DNA of 32,327 nt from SIG223 sp964442785 (GCA_964442785.1 CAYTZW010000016.1:1-32327); one strand, 5' to 3'; positions 7,072-15,640 are shown, counted from the first letter of the stretch. Notes: generated by a model not told the origin, from the letters alone. Made by a program: numbers and translations.

Positions 7072-7635
7072 GTTACTTTTCATTATCAAATAAATTAAAC
7101 TGCTATTGATAATAATAATGATAAGAGAATACAAACTTTTTACAAATCCAAAATAAAAGCAACCAAATCCTATGATAATAGCATTCATAATAAAATTAGT
7201 AATTGCTATTTTAAAATGAAAGTATTTTTTAAAAATAAGAGAAATAATATTAATTCCTCCCGTGGAAAATCCTTCTTTATATGTCAAGCCACAAGTAATC
7301 CCACCTACCAAACCACTTATTATTATGGCAATTATATTTGAAAAAAGAAGTATCTTTAAAGATATATTTTTAGTTAATTTTATAAATAAAGGATAAATTA
7401 TAGTTGCTACTATCGTTCCAATATTAGTTTCCTTTTTTAAAAAAATCAAACTCAAAATAAGCATAATTCCATTTATGATAAAAATTAAAAGGGAAGGTCT
7501 TATCTTAAACAAATAATTACCAATAATAGCTAACCCTTGTGTACCACCAGTTACCAAATTTAAAGGTTTCAAAATTAGATTAAAATTCATTGCCGCAACA
7601 AATAATAAAAAGCATAAAATTAAATATTTTTTCAT
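7054..7635 (-). CDS. YitT-like integral membrane protein lacking the cytoplasmic domain
   Basis: About five to six membrane helices with the family marker N-L-I-L-K-P-L-N-L-V-T-G-G-T-Q-G near the N-terminus, repeated in diverged form around GGITCGL and FSTGGINII. YitT-family proteins are usually near 280 residues and end in a soluble DUF2179 domain; this one is about 193 residues and stops after the membrane part, so it is a short form. The function of the family is not settled. I place the start at ATG 7635 (MKKYLILC), with GGAAAAT upstream. ATG 7641 and GTG 7650 are in frame and possible. It is convergent with the flavin-binding lipoprotein gene and shares its terminator. Confidence 0.75.
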   Translation of the reverse strand: MKKYLILCFLLFVAAMNFNLILKPLNLVTGGTQGLAIIGNYLFKIRPSLLIFIINGIMLILSLIFLKKETNIGTIVATIIYPLFIKLTKNISLKILLFSNIIAIIISGLVGGITCGLTYKEGFSTGGINIISLIFKKYFHFKIAITNFIMNAIIIGFGCFYFGFVKSLYSLIIIIINSSLIYLIMKSNKKRAI

Positions 7636-7712
7636 AATCATATTTTCCACAAATTAATCAATTTTTATACCTTTTAATTATAAATATTTAGATAATTAAA
7701 ACGGTGATTATA

Positions 7713-8423
7713 ATGAAGTTAGAAGACGCTAATGAAATTTTAAATAAAAACAAAAATAAAACTTTAGAGCCAACTAAAAAACTTTCTACTTTTAACTCTA
7801 AAGATTTAATAGATTTATTAAGCATTTCTTTTGTTTATGTTAATTCTAAAAATCCTTTAAAAATAATAGAAACCAAAAATCTAATTAAAAATAATAAACT
7901 TCTTACAAATTGCAATTTTAGTAAAAACGAGAAAAAAAGAGTTATTTATATTGAAAATTCAAATACAAAAGGTTTTATTATGAGTGCTAAATTCAAAAAT
8001 AGTTCCTCTACTTTCCCAATCGGAAAATGCCACGACAACTCTATAAAAGCAGCGATAGCAATTAACAATCAAAAATCTTCTTATAATCCTGTTGTTTTAA
8101 CAGGTATCGTAGATTTTAAATTACCAGATACTACACCTTACCTACATAGCGTGATAAAAATAAATTCTGAAAAATATGGCAATTTAATTATTGATTATAA
8201 TTTAGAATTAATAATGAGTGAAAAACTATATTATGTTTTTACTAATTTGAATTTGTTAGGCACTTTAGATGTTAATCAAATTAACAAACTTTATGAAAAA
8301 ATAAATGAATGTGAAGGTGCTTCTCTAAATGGTTTAAAAATAACTTCTGCTTTAATAGCTTTTGAAGATACAATCAAAGTTCTAGAGGAAATAGCTTTAA
8401 ATAAATCAAGAAAAAGGAATTAA
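7713..8423 (+). CDS. Unknown protein with a Cys-His-Asp pattern
   Basis: I do not recognise this 236-residue soluble protein. Its middle part has the layout of a papain/transglutaminase-like catalytic core: C106 in FPIGKCHDNSIKAA at the start of a helix, H145 in TPYLHSVIKI on a strand, and D161 in LIIDYNLELIMSE on the next strand. The spacings of 39 and 16 residues are usual for that fold. The activity is inferred, and the match is only in pattern. The N-terminal 60 residues are Lys/Asn-rich. The start is ATG 7713, eight bases after GGTGAT; an upstream in-frame ATA/ATT stretch is ruled out by this SD. Its stop overlaps the convergent PII-like gene by four bases. Confidence 0.65.
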   Translation: MKLEDANEILNKNKNKTLEPTKKLSTFNSKDLIDLLSISFVYVNSKNPLKIIETKNLIKNNKLLTNCNFSKNEKKRVIYIENSNTKGFIMSAKFKNSSSTFPIGKCHDNSIKAAIAINNQKSSYNPVVLTGIVDFKLPDTTPYLHSVIKINSEKYGNLIIDYNLELIMSEKLYYVFTNLNLLGTLDVNQINKLYEKINECEGASLNGLKITSALIAFEDTIKVLEEIALNKSRKRN

Positions 8424-8764
8424 TCCTTTTTTTCTTTTACCAATTCTACTAAGTTTTTATTTTCTAATCCAATAACATCTTCTACTGGCAATGAAAAACA
8501 AATTCCTTGAATTTTCTCTCTTAGTCCTGTTTTTTCATTTATGGCTTTCATAATTTTTTCTTTATCTTTAACTGGAGTTAATATGAAAATAATTTCTTTT
8601 TCAGGTTGAATAGTTATACCAAAGAATTTTTCGACTTTTTCATTTCCTGTTCCTTTACCGTGAATTAAAGTTCCTCCTTTAGCACCCACACTTCTTGCAG
8701 CGTCCATAACAATTTGAGAATTACCACGGTCAATAATCGTTATTATAAGTTCAAATTTTTTCAT
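8420..8764 (-). CDS. PII-like regulatory protein associated with DUF1538
   Basis: A 114-residue cytoplasmic protein with PII-superfamily features: N-terminal strand FELIITIIDRG, helix IVMDAARSVGAKGGTLIHGKG where the T-loop begins, and strand KEIIFILTPVKDKEKIMKAI. In PII proteins this trimer fold senses nucleotides and binds a partner transporter or enzyme. The T-loop GTGNEKVEKFFG lacks the Tyr51 region of GlnB, so it is not a classical nitrogen PII. Its SD AGGAGG is embedded in the last codons of the gene upstream, which ends 2 bases before, so the two are translationally linked. The partner is most likely the DUF1538 protein of the same operon. Confidence 0.78.
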   Translation of the reverse strand: MKKFELIITIIDRGNSQIVMDAARSVGAKGGTLIHGKGTGNEKVEKFFGITIQPEKEIIFILTPVKDKEKIMKAINEKTGLREKIQGICFSLPVEDVIGLENKNLVELVKEKKD

Positions 8765-8766
8765 TT

Positions 8767-9108
8767 TTAAAACCTCCTTTTCGTATTTGCAGATAAATAG
8801 TCTAAAGATAAATTAGAAACAACACTTTTCAAAGGTATGGTAAAAGCAATACCATTTCCATTGTCATTTATTTTCAATATTTTTTCTAATCCTGTCAGTA
8901 TTCTTTTAGTGTTTTTTTCTTTTATTATGGCAAAGGTAATGCTTTTAGCGGTATTGGTAATTCCTAAATAAAAACTTAACTTTGATTCTACCGTACCTTC
9001 TCCTAGACAAGAAAATTGCAAAGGTATATTTTTGCTCTCTAAATAGTTTCTAACTATATCATCTTTTTCCTTTTGAGCGATTATTACTAACATTTTAAGT
9101 CTTTCCAT
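8767..9108 (-). CDS. Second, diverged PII-like protein
   Basis: A 113-residue protein with the same overall plan as its downstream neighbour: MLVIIAQKEKDDIVRNYLESKNIP (first strand and helix, split here for reading), a short T-loop region CLGEGTVESKLSFYLGI, and the strand SITFAIIKEKNTKRILTGL. Similarity to the neighbour is low, so this is an old duplication and the pair may form distinct homotrimers or a heterotrimer. It has a good SD (AGGAGG, 6 bases before ATG 9108) and sits 9 bases after the DUF1538 gene. Nucleotide binding is inferred from the family. Confidence 0.7.
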   Translation of the reverse strand: MERLKMLVIIAQKEKDDIVRNYLESKNIPLQFSCLGEGTVESKLSFYLGITNTAKSITFAIIKEKNTKRILTGLEKILKINDNGNGIAFTIPLKSVVSNLSLDYLSANTKRRF

Positions 9109-9117
9109 ATTTACCTC

Positions 9118-10605
9118 CTAAAAATCATATATCTTGTCATCAACAATATAATTTTCCATATATTTAGAATTAAATACTTGTTTTTTATGTGAAAGAATAC
9201 CAAATATTTCTATGGTAATAATAGGTATCAAAGCTTCCATTGCTACAATTCCAAAAGCATCATTAGAATTAGTAAAATTAGTGGTAAATCCAATTACAAA
9301 AGGTAAAATGAAAGATGCTGTCAAAGGACCTGTAGCCACCCCACCGGCATCAAAAGCAGCAGACATATATATTTTAGGACATAAAAAACTTAACACCAAA
9401 GCAAAAACATATCCCAAAACTAAAAAGTATGCAATGTTTATACCTAATATTATTCTAAGCAAAGATAAACTTATCGCAAGTCCCACTCCAATAGCCATAG
9501 TAATTTGTAGATGTTTTTTAGAAATTGTATTACCAGAAACAATCTCTATTTGTTCATTGAAAACTTCAACAGCAGGTTCGGTTAAAACAATAAAAAAGCC
9601 TAACAAAAATCCAATTATAATTGTTAAAAACTTATATTTTCCTAGTTGTTGTCCTATCTTTTCTCCCGCTAACATAAAGCCAGTATTTACAGATGTTAAA
9701 AACAAAACAACTCCTAAATAGGTAAATAATAAATTAATCATTATTCTTATAAATTCATCTTTTGGTAATTTTAAAGCAAATATTTGAAAAACAAAAAACA
9801 AAAGTCCAATAAGAATAAAAGCAGGAGTTACTTCTTGAAAACAAACTTTTAAATTTTTAATTAAAACAGGAAAAATATCTCCATATCCATTTATTAAAAA
9901 ATCTGAAGAAACTTGTGTTGCTTCTCCTTTATAAAAAAAGCTTAACAAAAGAACCGTAAGAATAGGTCCAACTGCACATAAAGAAAGTAATCCAAAACTA
10001 TCTTCTTGAGAATGTTTTCCTTCCAAGACAGAACATATTCCAACTCCCAAAGCCAAGATTAAAGGCGAAGTAATCGGACCTGTAGTAACTCCTCCTGAAT
10101 CAAAACCTACCGCAAAAAGTTGACTTTTAGAAAACAAAGCGATTAAAAAAGCTAAAAGGTAACTTATTAAAAGAATGATATTTAGTTTTATTTTAAAAAT
10201 AATTCTTAGTAATGCAAAAGAAAGAAATATTCCTACTCCTACAGATACCGCAATAATCAAAACAGAACTAGGAACAGAACTTACTTGTTTCGCTAAAACT
10301 GTTAAATCTGGCTCGGCAGTAGTTATTATTGTTCCTACTAAAAAACATATTAATATAGCAATCCATAATTTTTTAATCTTCGTCAATGAAGCTCCAATAT
10401 GATTTCCCATTGGAAGCATCGAGTTATCAGCTCCTAAAGTAAACAAACTCATTCCGACAATAAATAAAGCAGAAGAAATTATAAAAGAAAGTAAATGATA
10501 ACTTTTCAAAGGCGTTATTGTTAATCCTAATATTAAAACTAAGACAAAAATAGGAGATAAAGAAATAAAAGAATGTTTAAATTTTCTTAATAGTCCAATG
10601 TTCAT
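9118..10605 (-). CDS. DUF1538 family integral membrane protein
   Basis: A 495-residue membrane protein with about 12 hydrophobic segments arranged as two homologous DUF1538 halves. The diagnostic pairs are AEPD (97-100) with FDSGGVTTGP (168-177) in the first half, and TEPAVEV (342-348) with FDAGGVATGP (418-427) in the second. Such inverted or tandem repeat halves are typical of transporters and channels; the substrate of DUF1538 proteins is not known to me. It is the first gene of an operon with two PII-like proteins, which argues that transport is gated by a nucleotide-sensing PII partner, as GlnK gates AmtB. SD AGGAGGG lies 7 bases before ATG 10605. Confidence 0.85.
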   Translation of the reverse strand: MNIGLLRKFKHSFISLSPIFVLVLILGLTITPLKSYHLLSFIISSALFIVGMSLFTLGADNSMLPMGNHIGASLTKIKKLWIAILICFLVGTIITTAEPDLTVLAKQVSSVPSSVLIIAVSVGVGIFLSFALLRIIFKIKLNIILLISYLLAFLIALFSKSQLFAVGFDSGGVTTGPITSPLILALGVGICSVLEGKHSQEDSFGLLSLCAVGPILTVLLLSFFYKGEATQVSSDFLINGYGDIFPVLIKNLKVCFQEVTPAFILIGLLFFVFQIFALKLPKDEFIRIMINLLFTYLGVVLFLTSVNTGFMLAGEKIGQQLGKYKFLTIIIGFLLGFFIVLTEPAVEVFNEQIEIVSGNTISKKHLQITMAIGVGLAISLSLLRIILGINIAYFLVLGYVFALVLSFLCPKIYMSAAFDAGGVATGPLTASFILPFVIGFTTNFTNSNDAFGIVAMEALIPIITIEIFGILSHKKQVFNSKYMENYIVDDKIYDF

Positions 10606-10690
10606 ACTTTTCCCTCCTACTTATAATTATGTTAACACAATATTTTACTATTAATAAATCAAAAAATTAATTTTTTTAAAAAGTTTAATT

Positions 10691-10699
10691 TGGTATAAT
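10691..10699 (+). promoter_or_regulatory. Extended -10 promoter for the PAP2/LTA synthase genes
   Basis: TGG followed by TATAAT (10694-10699) is a consensus extended -10 element 18 bases before ATG 10718. The -35 region is only T-rich. Confidence 0.55.
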
Positions 10700-10717
10700 A
10701 AAAAAGGTGGTAAATTT

Positions 10718-11530
10718 ATGAAAAAAAAGTATTTTATAATTTTAATATTTTTTATTGTGTTATTATCTATCTTTACATTTAAAGATTTAGAAATATCCAA
10801 ACATATAGTTAACAACAAATCAATTTTTTCTTTGATTTACGAAGTAATTGGCATTTTACCAGTTTACCTTGGTATCATCTTATTTGGATTAACAATGTTC
10901 AATTTAGTAAAAAAAGATTTTCATAAAGTTTTATCAATTTTAATTACCTTTATTGGTAGTTTGTTATTAATCTTAATATCTTCAAGTTACATCATTCATT
11001 TCAATGGTTTAATCATTCTTATTTTATCTCTTTTATCAATCTTACTTTGCTTTGTTTTACTTTATTTTTCTCAAAGAATTAGCAAAGAATTTTATCAAAA
11101 ATCATTACCTTTTGTTTGTACTTATTTTGTTACTTGTTGTTTAGCAACTGCGGTTGTGTTTACCATTAAAACTTTTGTAGGTAGAGTTCGCTTTGAAGAC
11201 TTGAATGCTGATTATTCCGCCTTCACTAGATGGTATGTTATAAATGGTATCACTGGTAATTATTCTTTTCCTTCAGGACACGTATGTTCCGCTTCTACTA
11301 TTTTATGTTGGAACAATTTACCAAAATGTTTTTCTTTAAACAAAAAACAAAAAATCATTTTGTACTCTATTACTTCTTTACATATTTTACTTACTGCGAC
11401 AACAAGAGTAATTCTTGGAAGACATTACGCTAGTGATGTTTTGTTTGCTTTTGGTATTGTTTATTTAGTCAAAGAGCTTTCCACTTCTATGTTTTTTAAA
11501 CATAGACAACAACTAAACTTTGGTTTATAA
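10718..11530 (+). CDS. PAP2-family membrane phosphatase
   Basis: A 270-residue membrane protein with about six helices. The three-part active site is visible: K151 to R158 (KTFVGRVRF, motif 1 without the usual Pro), FPSGH at 184-188 with H188 as proton donor, and TRVILGRHYASD at 229-240 with the nucleophile H236 and D240. Enzymes of this family remove phosphate from lipid phosphates such as phosphatidate, phosphatidylglycerol phosphate or undecaprenyl pyrophosphate at the outer face of the membrane. The next gene, 29 bases on, is an LTA synthase, so recycling or supply of lipid for lipoteichoic acid is a reasonable inference. GGTGG serves as the SD. Confidence 0.88.
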   Translation: MKKKYFIILIFFIVLLSIFTFKDLEISKHIVNNKSIFSLIYEVIGILPVYLGIILFGLTMFNLVKKDFHKVLSILITFIGSLLLILISSSYIIHFNGLIILILSLLSILLCFVLLYFSQRISKEFYQKSLPFVCTYFVTCCLATAVVFTIKTFVGRVRFEDLNADYSAFTRWYVINGITGNYSFPSGHVCSASTILCWNNLPKCFSLNKKQKIILYSITSLHILLTATTRVILGRHYASDVLFAFGIVYLVKELSTSMFFKHRQQLNFGL

Positions 11531-11559
11531 TGATTGTCATATTTTAGGAGGCAATTTTG

Positions 11560-13533
11560 ATGAAAACATCTTTAAAATATAGATTATTTTTAATTTCACT
11601 TTTTACTCTTTTCTCCATAGGAATTGAGATTATTACCTTTGGTATGTTAAAATTCGGGGTAACTCCTGCTTATTTTTTACTAGATATTGGAATTATTCTA
11701 ATATTTGATGCCATTTTACTAGTATTACCTAATGTTTGGTTTACTTCTATAACCGCTATGATAATTTTGACTATTCAATGTGTTGTTTCTTATGTCAACA
11801 TTACAATGTATGATATTTATGGTGATTTATTTACTTTACAATTTATAAAACTTACCCACGAAGCAATCGCAGCAATCGGCCCTAATATGCTTAACATTGG
11901 AAAAGGTTTAGTCCTTCTTTCTTTATTGATTATTTTTATTTTATTAGTCATTGGAGTTCTAAGAAAATACGTTATTTTCAACAAATATTCTTTAAAAAAA
12001 TATGCTAAAAGTTTTGTTCCTCTTTCACTTTTATTCTCTTTAATGGGAAATGTTGTTTTACATTATCAACAAAAAAGATTTACAACATCAGAAAATGCCT
12101 ATTATTACACTCAAGATAAAGTTTATCAATTTAGCATTTTAAACATCAAATCTGAATCCTTTAAAAACTTTGGAACTTGGGGATATTACTTTAAAGAATT
12201 GAAAAACATCTATTTAACTAGTGATAGCATTGGAGAAACTACCTTAAAGAAAATTGCTAAAACAATCGAAAATAGTTCTAATAATACCAATGAATTTAGT
12301 GGCTTATTAAAAGGAAAAAATGTTATTACTATTATGATGGAATCCACACAAAGTTTTGCTTTTGATCCATATCTAACTCCTAATCTTTGGTCTTTATCAC
12401 AAAATGGTTTAAACTTTACTAAAAATGTTAGTAGAAATAAAACTAATGTTTCTGAATTTATCGGATTAACTGGTTATTATCCAGTAACCCAACAATTAGA
12501 CGGAAGTGAAACCTATTATTTCCCTTATAGTGTTGCCAATATTTTAAATGAAGAAAATTACATTACTCATTATTTACACGAAAATACAATGGAATATTAT
12601 AGTAGAAACAAAATAATGCCTCAAGTTGGTTTTGATAGTTCTTATTTTTATGAAGATTACTATCAAGGAGAATCAAAATGGGGCAAATGGGAAACAGATT
12701 CTAAATTTGCTAGTAGAGCTATCAATGATTTAATTCCTTCTGACAGTGAAAAGTTTTATACTTTTTGGACTACACTAACAACACACGGACCTTATGAAGA
12801 TAATCAATACTTAGAAGACCAATTTGAAGAATTAGGCTATTTTGAAAAAATAGACAATTATAGTTCTTGGATTAATGTAATGGAAGGAACGGGTTTTGAA
12901 GAAAATTATCGTTATTATCAAGCTTCTGTTATGGATTTAGATGCTGCGATTGGTGTTTTATTAGAAAATTTAGAAGAACGAAAAATATTAGATGATACCG
13001 TCATTATTTTATATGGAGACCATCAAGTTTACTATGACCAAATCTATATGGTCGTCAATGGAACTCCTTTAAATGACTACTCTCATTCATCATTATATCA
13101 AACACCTTTAATTATTTATAATGAAGAATTGACTGCTAAATATAAGGAAGTTAAAAATACTGACAGCACTCAAATAACTCAATTTTCATCTACATATAAT
13201 ATTGTGCCTACCATTTTAGATTTACTAGGAGTTAATTATTATAGTGCTTTATACCCAGGAACTTCACTTTTCTATAATGAAAATGATTATGATAAAAAGA
13301 ATGTTTTTGTTTCAATGCAAGGTGGTATTTTCAATAATGATGTCTTTACTTCAAATGGTTACGATTTAGAAAACACAACCCTTGAAGATTACAACCAAGC
13401 ATTAGAAAATTTAAGAACAGCCGCTAACTACTTTTTCTCTAAAGCAGACTATTTAGAAAAAGTTATCAATAATGATGTCTTCAAATATGTCGACTATAAA
13501 ACAATGAAACTAAAAAACTCAAAAGGCGATTAG
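11560..13533 (+). CDS. Lipoteichoic acid synthase-like sulfatase-family enzyme (LtaS type)
   Basis: A 657-residue enzyme: five N-terminal membrane helices (about residues 5-165), a linker, then an extracellular alkaline-phosphatase-superfamily domain (about 253-600). The catalytic residues of LtaS have counterparts: metal ligand E261 in IMMESTQ, nucleophile T295 in RNKTNVSEF (LtaS has GKTSDSEF), H409 in TTHGPYE, and D487-H488 in LYGDHQ. LtaS moves glycerol phosphate from phosphatidylglycerol to the growing teichoic acid chain outside the cell. I start at ATG 11560 with AGGAGG eight bases upstream, not the TTG three bases earlier. Other glycerol- or ethanolamine-phosphate transferases of the superfamily are the main alternative. 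Confidence 0.85.
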   Translation: MKTSLKYRLFLISLFTLFSIGIEIITFGMLKFGVTPAYFLLDIGIILIFDAILLVLPNVWFTSITAMIILTIQCVVSYVNITMYDIYGDLFTLQFIKLTHEAIAAIGPNMLNIGKGLVLLSLLIIFILLVIGVLRKYVIFNKYSLKKYAKSFVPLSLLFSLMGNVVLHYQQKRFTTSENAYYYTQDKVYQFSILNIKSESFKNFGTWGYYFKELKNIYLTSDSIGETTLKKIAKTIENSSNNTNEFSGLLKGKNVITIMMESTQSFAFDPYLTPNLWSLSQNGLNFTKNVSRNKTNVSEFIGLTGYYPVTQQLDGSETYYFPYSVANILNEENYITHYLHENTMEYYSRNKIMPQVGFDSSYFYEDYYQGESKWGKWETDSKFASRAINDLIPSDSEKFYTFWTTLTTHGPYEDNQYLEDQFEELGYFEKIDNYSSWINVMEGTGFEENYRYYQASVMDLDAAIGVLLENLEERKILDDTVIILYGDHQVYYDQIYMVVNGTPLNDYSHSSLYQTPLIIYNEELTAKYKEVKNTDSTQITQFSSTYNIVPTILDLLGVNYYSALYPGTSLFYNENDYDKKNVFVSMQGGIFNNDVFTSNGYDLENTTLEDYNQALENLRTAANYFFSKADYLEKVINNDVFKYVDYKTMKLKNSKGD

Positions 13534-13555
13534 AATAATTCTATCGCCTTTTTAT
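13522..13555 (+). terminator. Terminator after the LTA synthase gene
   Basis: Nine-base arms AAAGGCGAT (13522-13530) and ATCGCCTTT (13543-13551) run into a T-rich tail. The stop codon (13531-13533) lies at the loop edge. Confidence 0.75.
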
Positions 13556-13557
13556 TA

Positions 13558-13968
13558 TTAAGCTTTAAAGTAAGCGGCTACTTTTCTATCAGCATACTCA
13601 CAAATTTCATCATATTTAATAATTTTTAATACCTTATCTAAAAATTTAGGAAAAGTTAAATATCCCTCATATTTGGTATCATCAACAGTTAATTTCCAAC
13701 CACATCCATCACAACCTTCTTCTATAAATTTTGTCTGAGTAGGAAATTTTATTTTTTCTAATTTTTCAAATGCTTCTAAAATATCTAAAGTGCTTTTTTC
13801 TTTGTTTAAAAATTCATAACAATCATCTACAACTTTTATCCTTCCTGCATTTATAACTAATTTAATTGTTCCTATCTTATTAAAATAATTTTCAAGGCAA
13901 ACCGTTACCTTATAAACTGCATTTCCATTTATTACCGTGCTATACCCCGTGTATTCTATTTTTTTCAT
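13558..13968 (-). CDS. Hypothetical small protein with a CDGCGW motif
   Basis: I do not recognise this 136-residue soluble protein. It begins with beta-like strands (KKIEYTGYSTVINGNAVYK), has a helical middle, and contains a Cys pair in CDGCGWKLTV near residue 90, which could bind metal or be redox-active, though this is only a guess. No signal peptide is present. The start is ATG 13968, eight bases or so after AAGGAGATG; the in-frame codons three residues upstream lie between SD and start. It is a single gene, convergent with the LTA synthase gene. Confidence 0.6.
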   Translation of the reverse strand: MKKIEYTGYSTVINGNAVYKVTVCLENYFNKIGTIKLVINAGRIKVVDDCYEFLNKEKSTLDILEAFEKLEKIKFPTQTKFIEEGCDGCGWKLTVDDTKYEGYLTFPKFLDKVLKIIKYDEICEYADRKVAAYFKA

Positions 13969-14089
13969 AATCCACATCTCCTTATACTATCTACGATTAT
14001 AATATAACATATTTTATACTTCTGTTGTTTTTTAAAAAAATGTTTTATAACATTCCTAACATAGATTTTATTTTTAAGAATATTATTAA

Positions 14090-14941
14090 ATGGTGATTAT
14101 TATCAAAAAAATAAAATTCTTATTAATCGTTGTTCTTTTAATGACAGGAGGCTTTTATTCCTATCATCTCTACAATAAAAACTTGGACGATTTAACAAAA
14201 GAAGTTGTCAATGAAAATAATATTGAAATTCCTGTTTTAATGTACCATTTTTTCTCTAATTATGAAAATAGAAAAGGTCAATATACTATTTATAGTAAAG
14301 ACTTAAGAAAAGATTTGGAGTACATAAAGGAAAAAGGATACACTGCGATAACTATCAAAGATTTAATTTCTTATACTGAAAAAGGAATAGAATTACCAAA
14401 AAATCCTCTTATTTTGACTGTTGATGATTCTTCTAAAAGCTTTTATACAATTATGTATCCTATGCTAAAAGAATTTAATATGAAAGCTATTTTATCCGTT
14501 ATTGGCATTTATAGTGAAGAAGAAACCAACAATGGATTTCATATGAATTGGGAACAATTAAAAGAAGTTGAAATCTCAGGTTTAGTAGAACTTCAAAATC
14601 ATAGTTATAATTTACACGACTATGGAAATGGAAAATATGGAATAAAAAAATATAGTTATGAAAATGAAGAAACATATAAACAAAGATTAAAAGATGATTT
14701 GTTAAAAAATAACGAAAAACTAAAAAATCTAAACGGCATTACTCCTCTTGCTTTTACCTATCCACTTGGATATAGCAATAATGTTGCTAAGGAATTAATC
14801 AAAGAAATTGGATTTAAAGCTTCTTTTTCTTGTGCCGAAAAAAGATTAGTTTTAAACACTAACCTTTATGATATTCCTCGTTTTAACAGAGATGGTAGAT
14901 TTACTACTTTAGAAATGTTTAATAATATTTATAGTTCTTAA
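14090..14941 (+). CDS. Membrane-anchored polysaccharide deacetylase (NodB/CE4 family)
   Basis: One N-terminal membrane helix (about residues 8-25) places a NodB-fold domain outside the cell. Family strands are clear: PVLMYHFF (48-55), ILTVDDSSKSF (108-118; the usual TFDDG is TVDDS here, with D112-D113 kept), and QNHSYNLHDYG (169-179) with metal ligands H171 and H176, then AFTYPLGYS. Such enzymes remove acetyl groups from peptidoglycan or secondary polymers. The ATG at 14090 has no SD, yet GGTGATTATT lies directly before ATC 14102 in the same geometry as the SD/ATG pairs at 7713 and 29856, so true initiation may be at ATC 14102. The end overlaps the convergent gene by four bases. Confidence 0.82.
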   Translation: MVIIIKKIKFLLIVVLLMTGGFYSYHLYNKNLDDLTKEVVNENNIEIPVLMYHFFSNYENRKGQYTIYSKDLRKDLEYIKEKGYTAITIKDLISYTEKGIELPKNPLILTVDDSSKSFYTIMYPMLKEFNMKAILSVIGIYSEEETNNGFHMNWEQLKEVEISGLVELQNHSYNLHDYGNGKYGIKKYSYENEETYKQRLKDDLLKNNEKLKNLNGITPLAFTYPLGYSNNVAKELIKEIGFKASFSCAEKRLVLNTNLYDIPRFNRDGRFTTLEMFNNIYSS

Positions 14942-15594
14942 CCTTTTCCCACAACTAAAGACATTAACTTAGTCCAAGTTTGACACGCCACAACTCCTGT
15001 TTGACTAATTCCATAATTTTTTTGAAAACGAAGAACGGAATTATATGTTTTGGAACCAAAAATACCGTCAATAGTTCCTACATCATAACCTAAAAAAGAT
15101 AAACTATCTTGTAAAATAAAAACATATATTCCTTTAGAACCATTTCTTAAAACGGGATACCCTGCCGAACAAGCAGGACTTCCATATCTTTTATCAATAT
15201 GAACCCAAGTAGGTGTCATTGTATAAGGTTCGACATAAGTGTAAATTCCAAGTTTAACCGCTAATTGATGTAATTGTTTTCTTACCGAAGGAGTAAGATT
15301 TTGAGCAATATCCATTGCCGTTCCAGCATAATGTTGACTTTGCTTTCCGTGTCCACCTTCCCACGCACGACGAAAAGCATAACCAACATAAATCGGTTTT
15401 GCCCACCTTTGTCTTAAAGTATTAAAGTTTTTCATAGTATCTTTAGTAGTCCATAATATTGTACTATTGCTTTTTCCTTTAAATTCCTTAACCGTTAAAT
15501 ATCTATTAGAAGTATATGGCATTTGGTCAGAAATTTTTTTCCAATAAGTTTCTAATCTATTCGTATCCGTATTATAAATAACAACTTTGTACAT
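14938..15594 (-). CDS. M15-type D,D-peptidase with C-terminal peptidoglycan-binding domain
   Basis: A 218-residue protein in two parts. Residues about 30-140 form an M15_3-like zinc peptidase: the ligand motif QHYAGTAMD gives H88 and D95, and WVHID gives H132. Residues about 148-211 are a PG_binding_1 domain (LRNGSKG, LQDSLSFLGYDVG, DGIFGSKT, VLRFQKNYGI, TW). M15 peptidases cut D-Ala peptide bonds in peptidoglycan. No signal peptide is visible, as in phage endolysins or proteins released through a holin or by lysis, but no phage genes surround it. GGTGAT precedes ATG 15594 closely. Confidence 0.82.
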   Translation of the reverse strand: MYKVVIYNTDTNRLETYWKKISDQMPYTSNRYLTVKEFKGKSNSTILWTTKDTMKNFNTLRQRWAKPIYVGYAFRRAWEGGHGKQSQHYAGTAMDIAQNLTPSVRKQLHQLAVKLGIYTYVEPYTMTPTWVHIDKRYGSPACSAGYPVLRNGSKGIYVFILQDSLSFLGYDVGTIDGIFGSKTYNSVLRFQKNYGISQTGVVACQTWTKLMSLVVGKG

Positions 15595-15640
15595 TTAATC
15601 ACCATTATAGTATATGGTTAAATAAAACAAATGTTTATTA

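Noticed and set aside
9212..9721. 169-codon plus-strand frame opposite the DUF1538 gene
   Set aside because: It is antisense to a conserved membrane protein, its Lys/Pro/Ser-rich composition is typical of an antisense shadow, and it lacks an SD.
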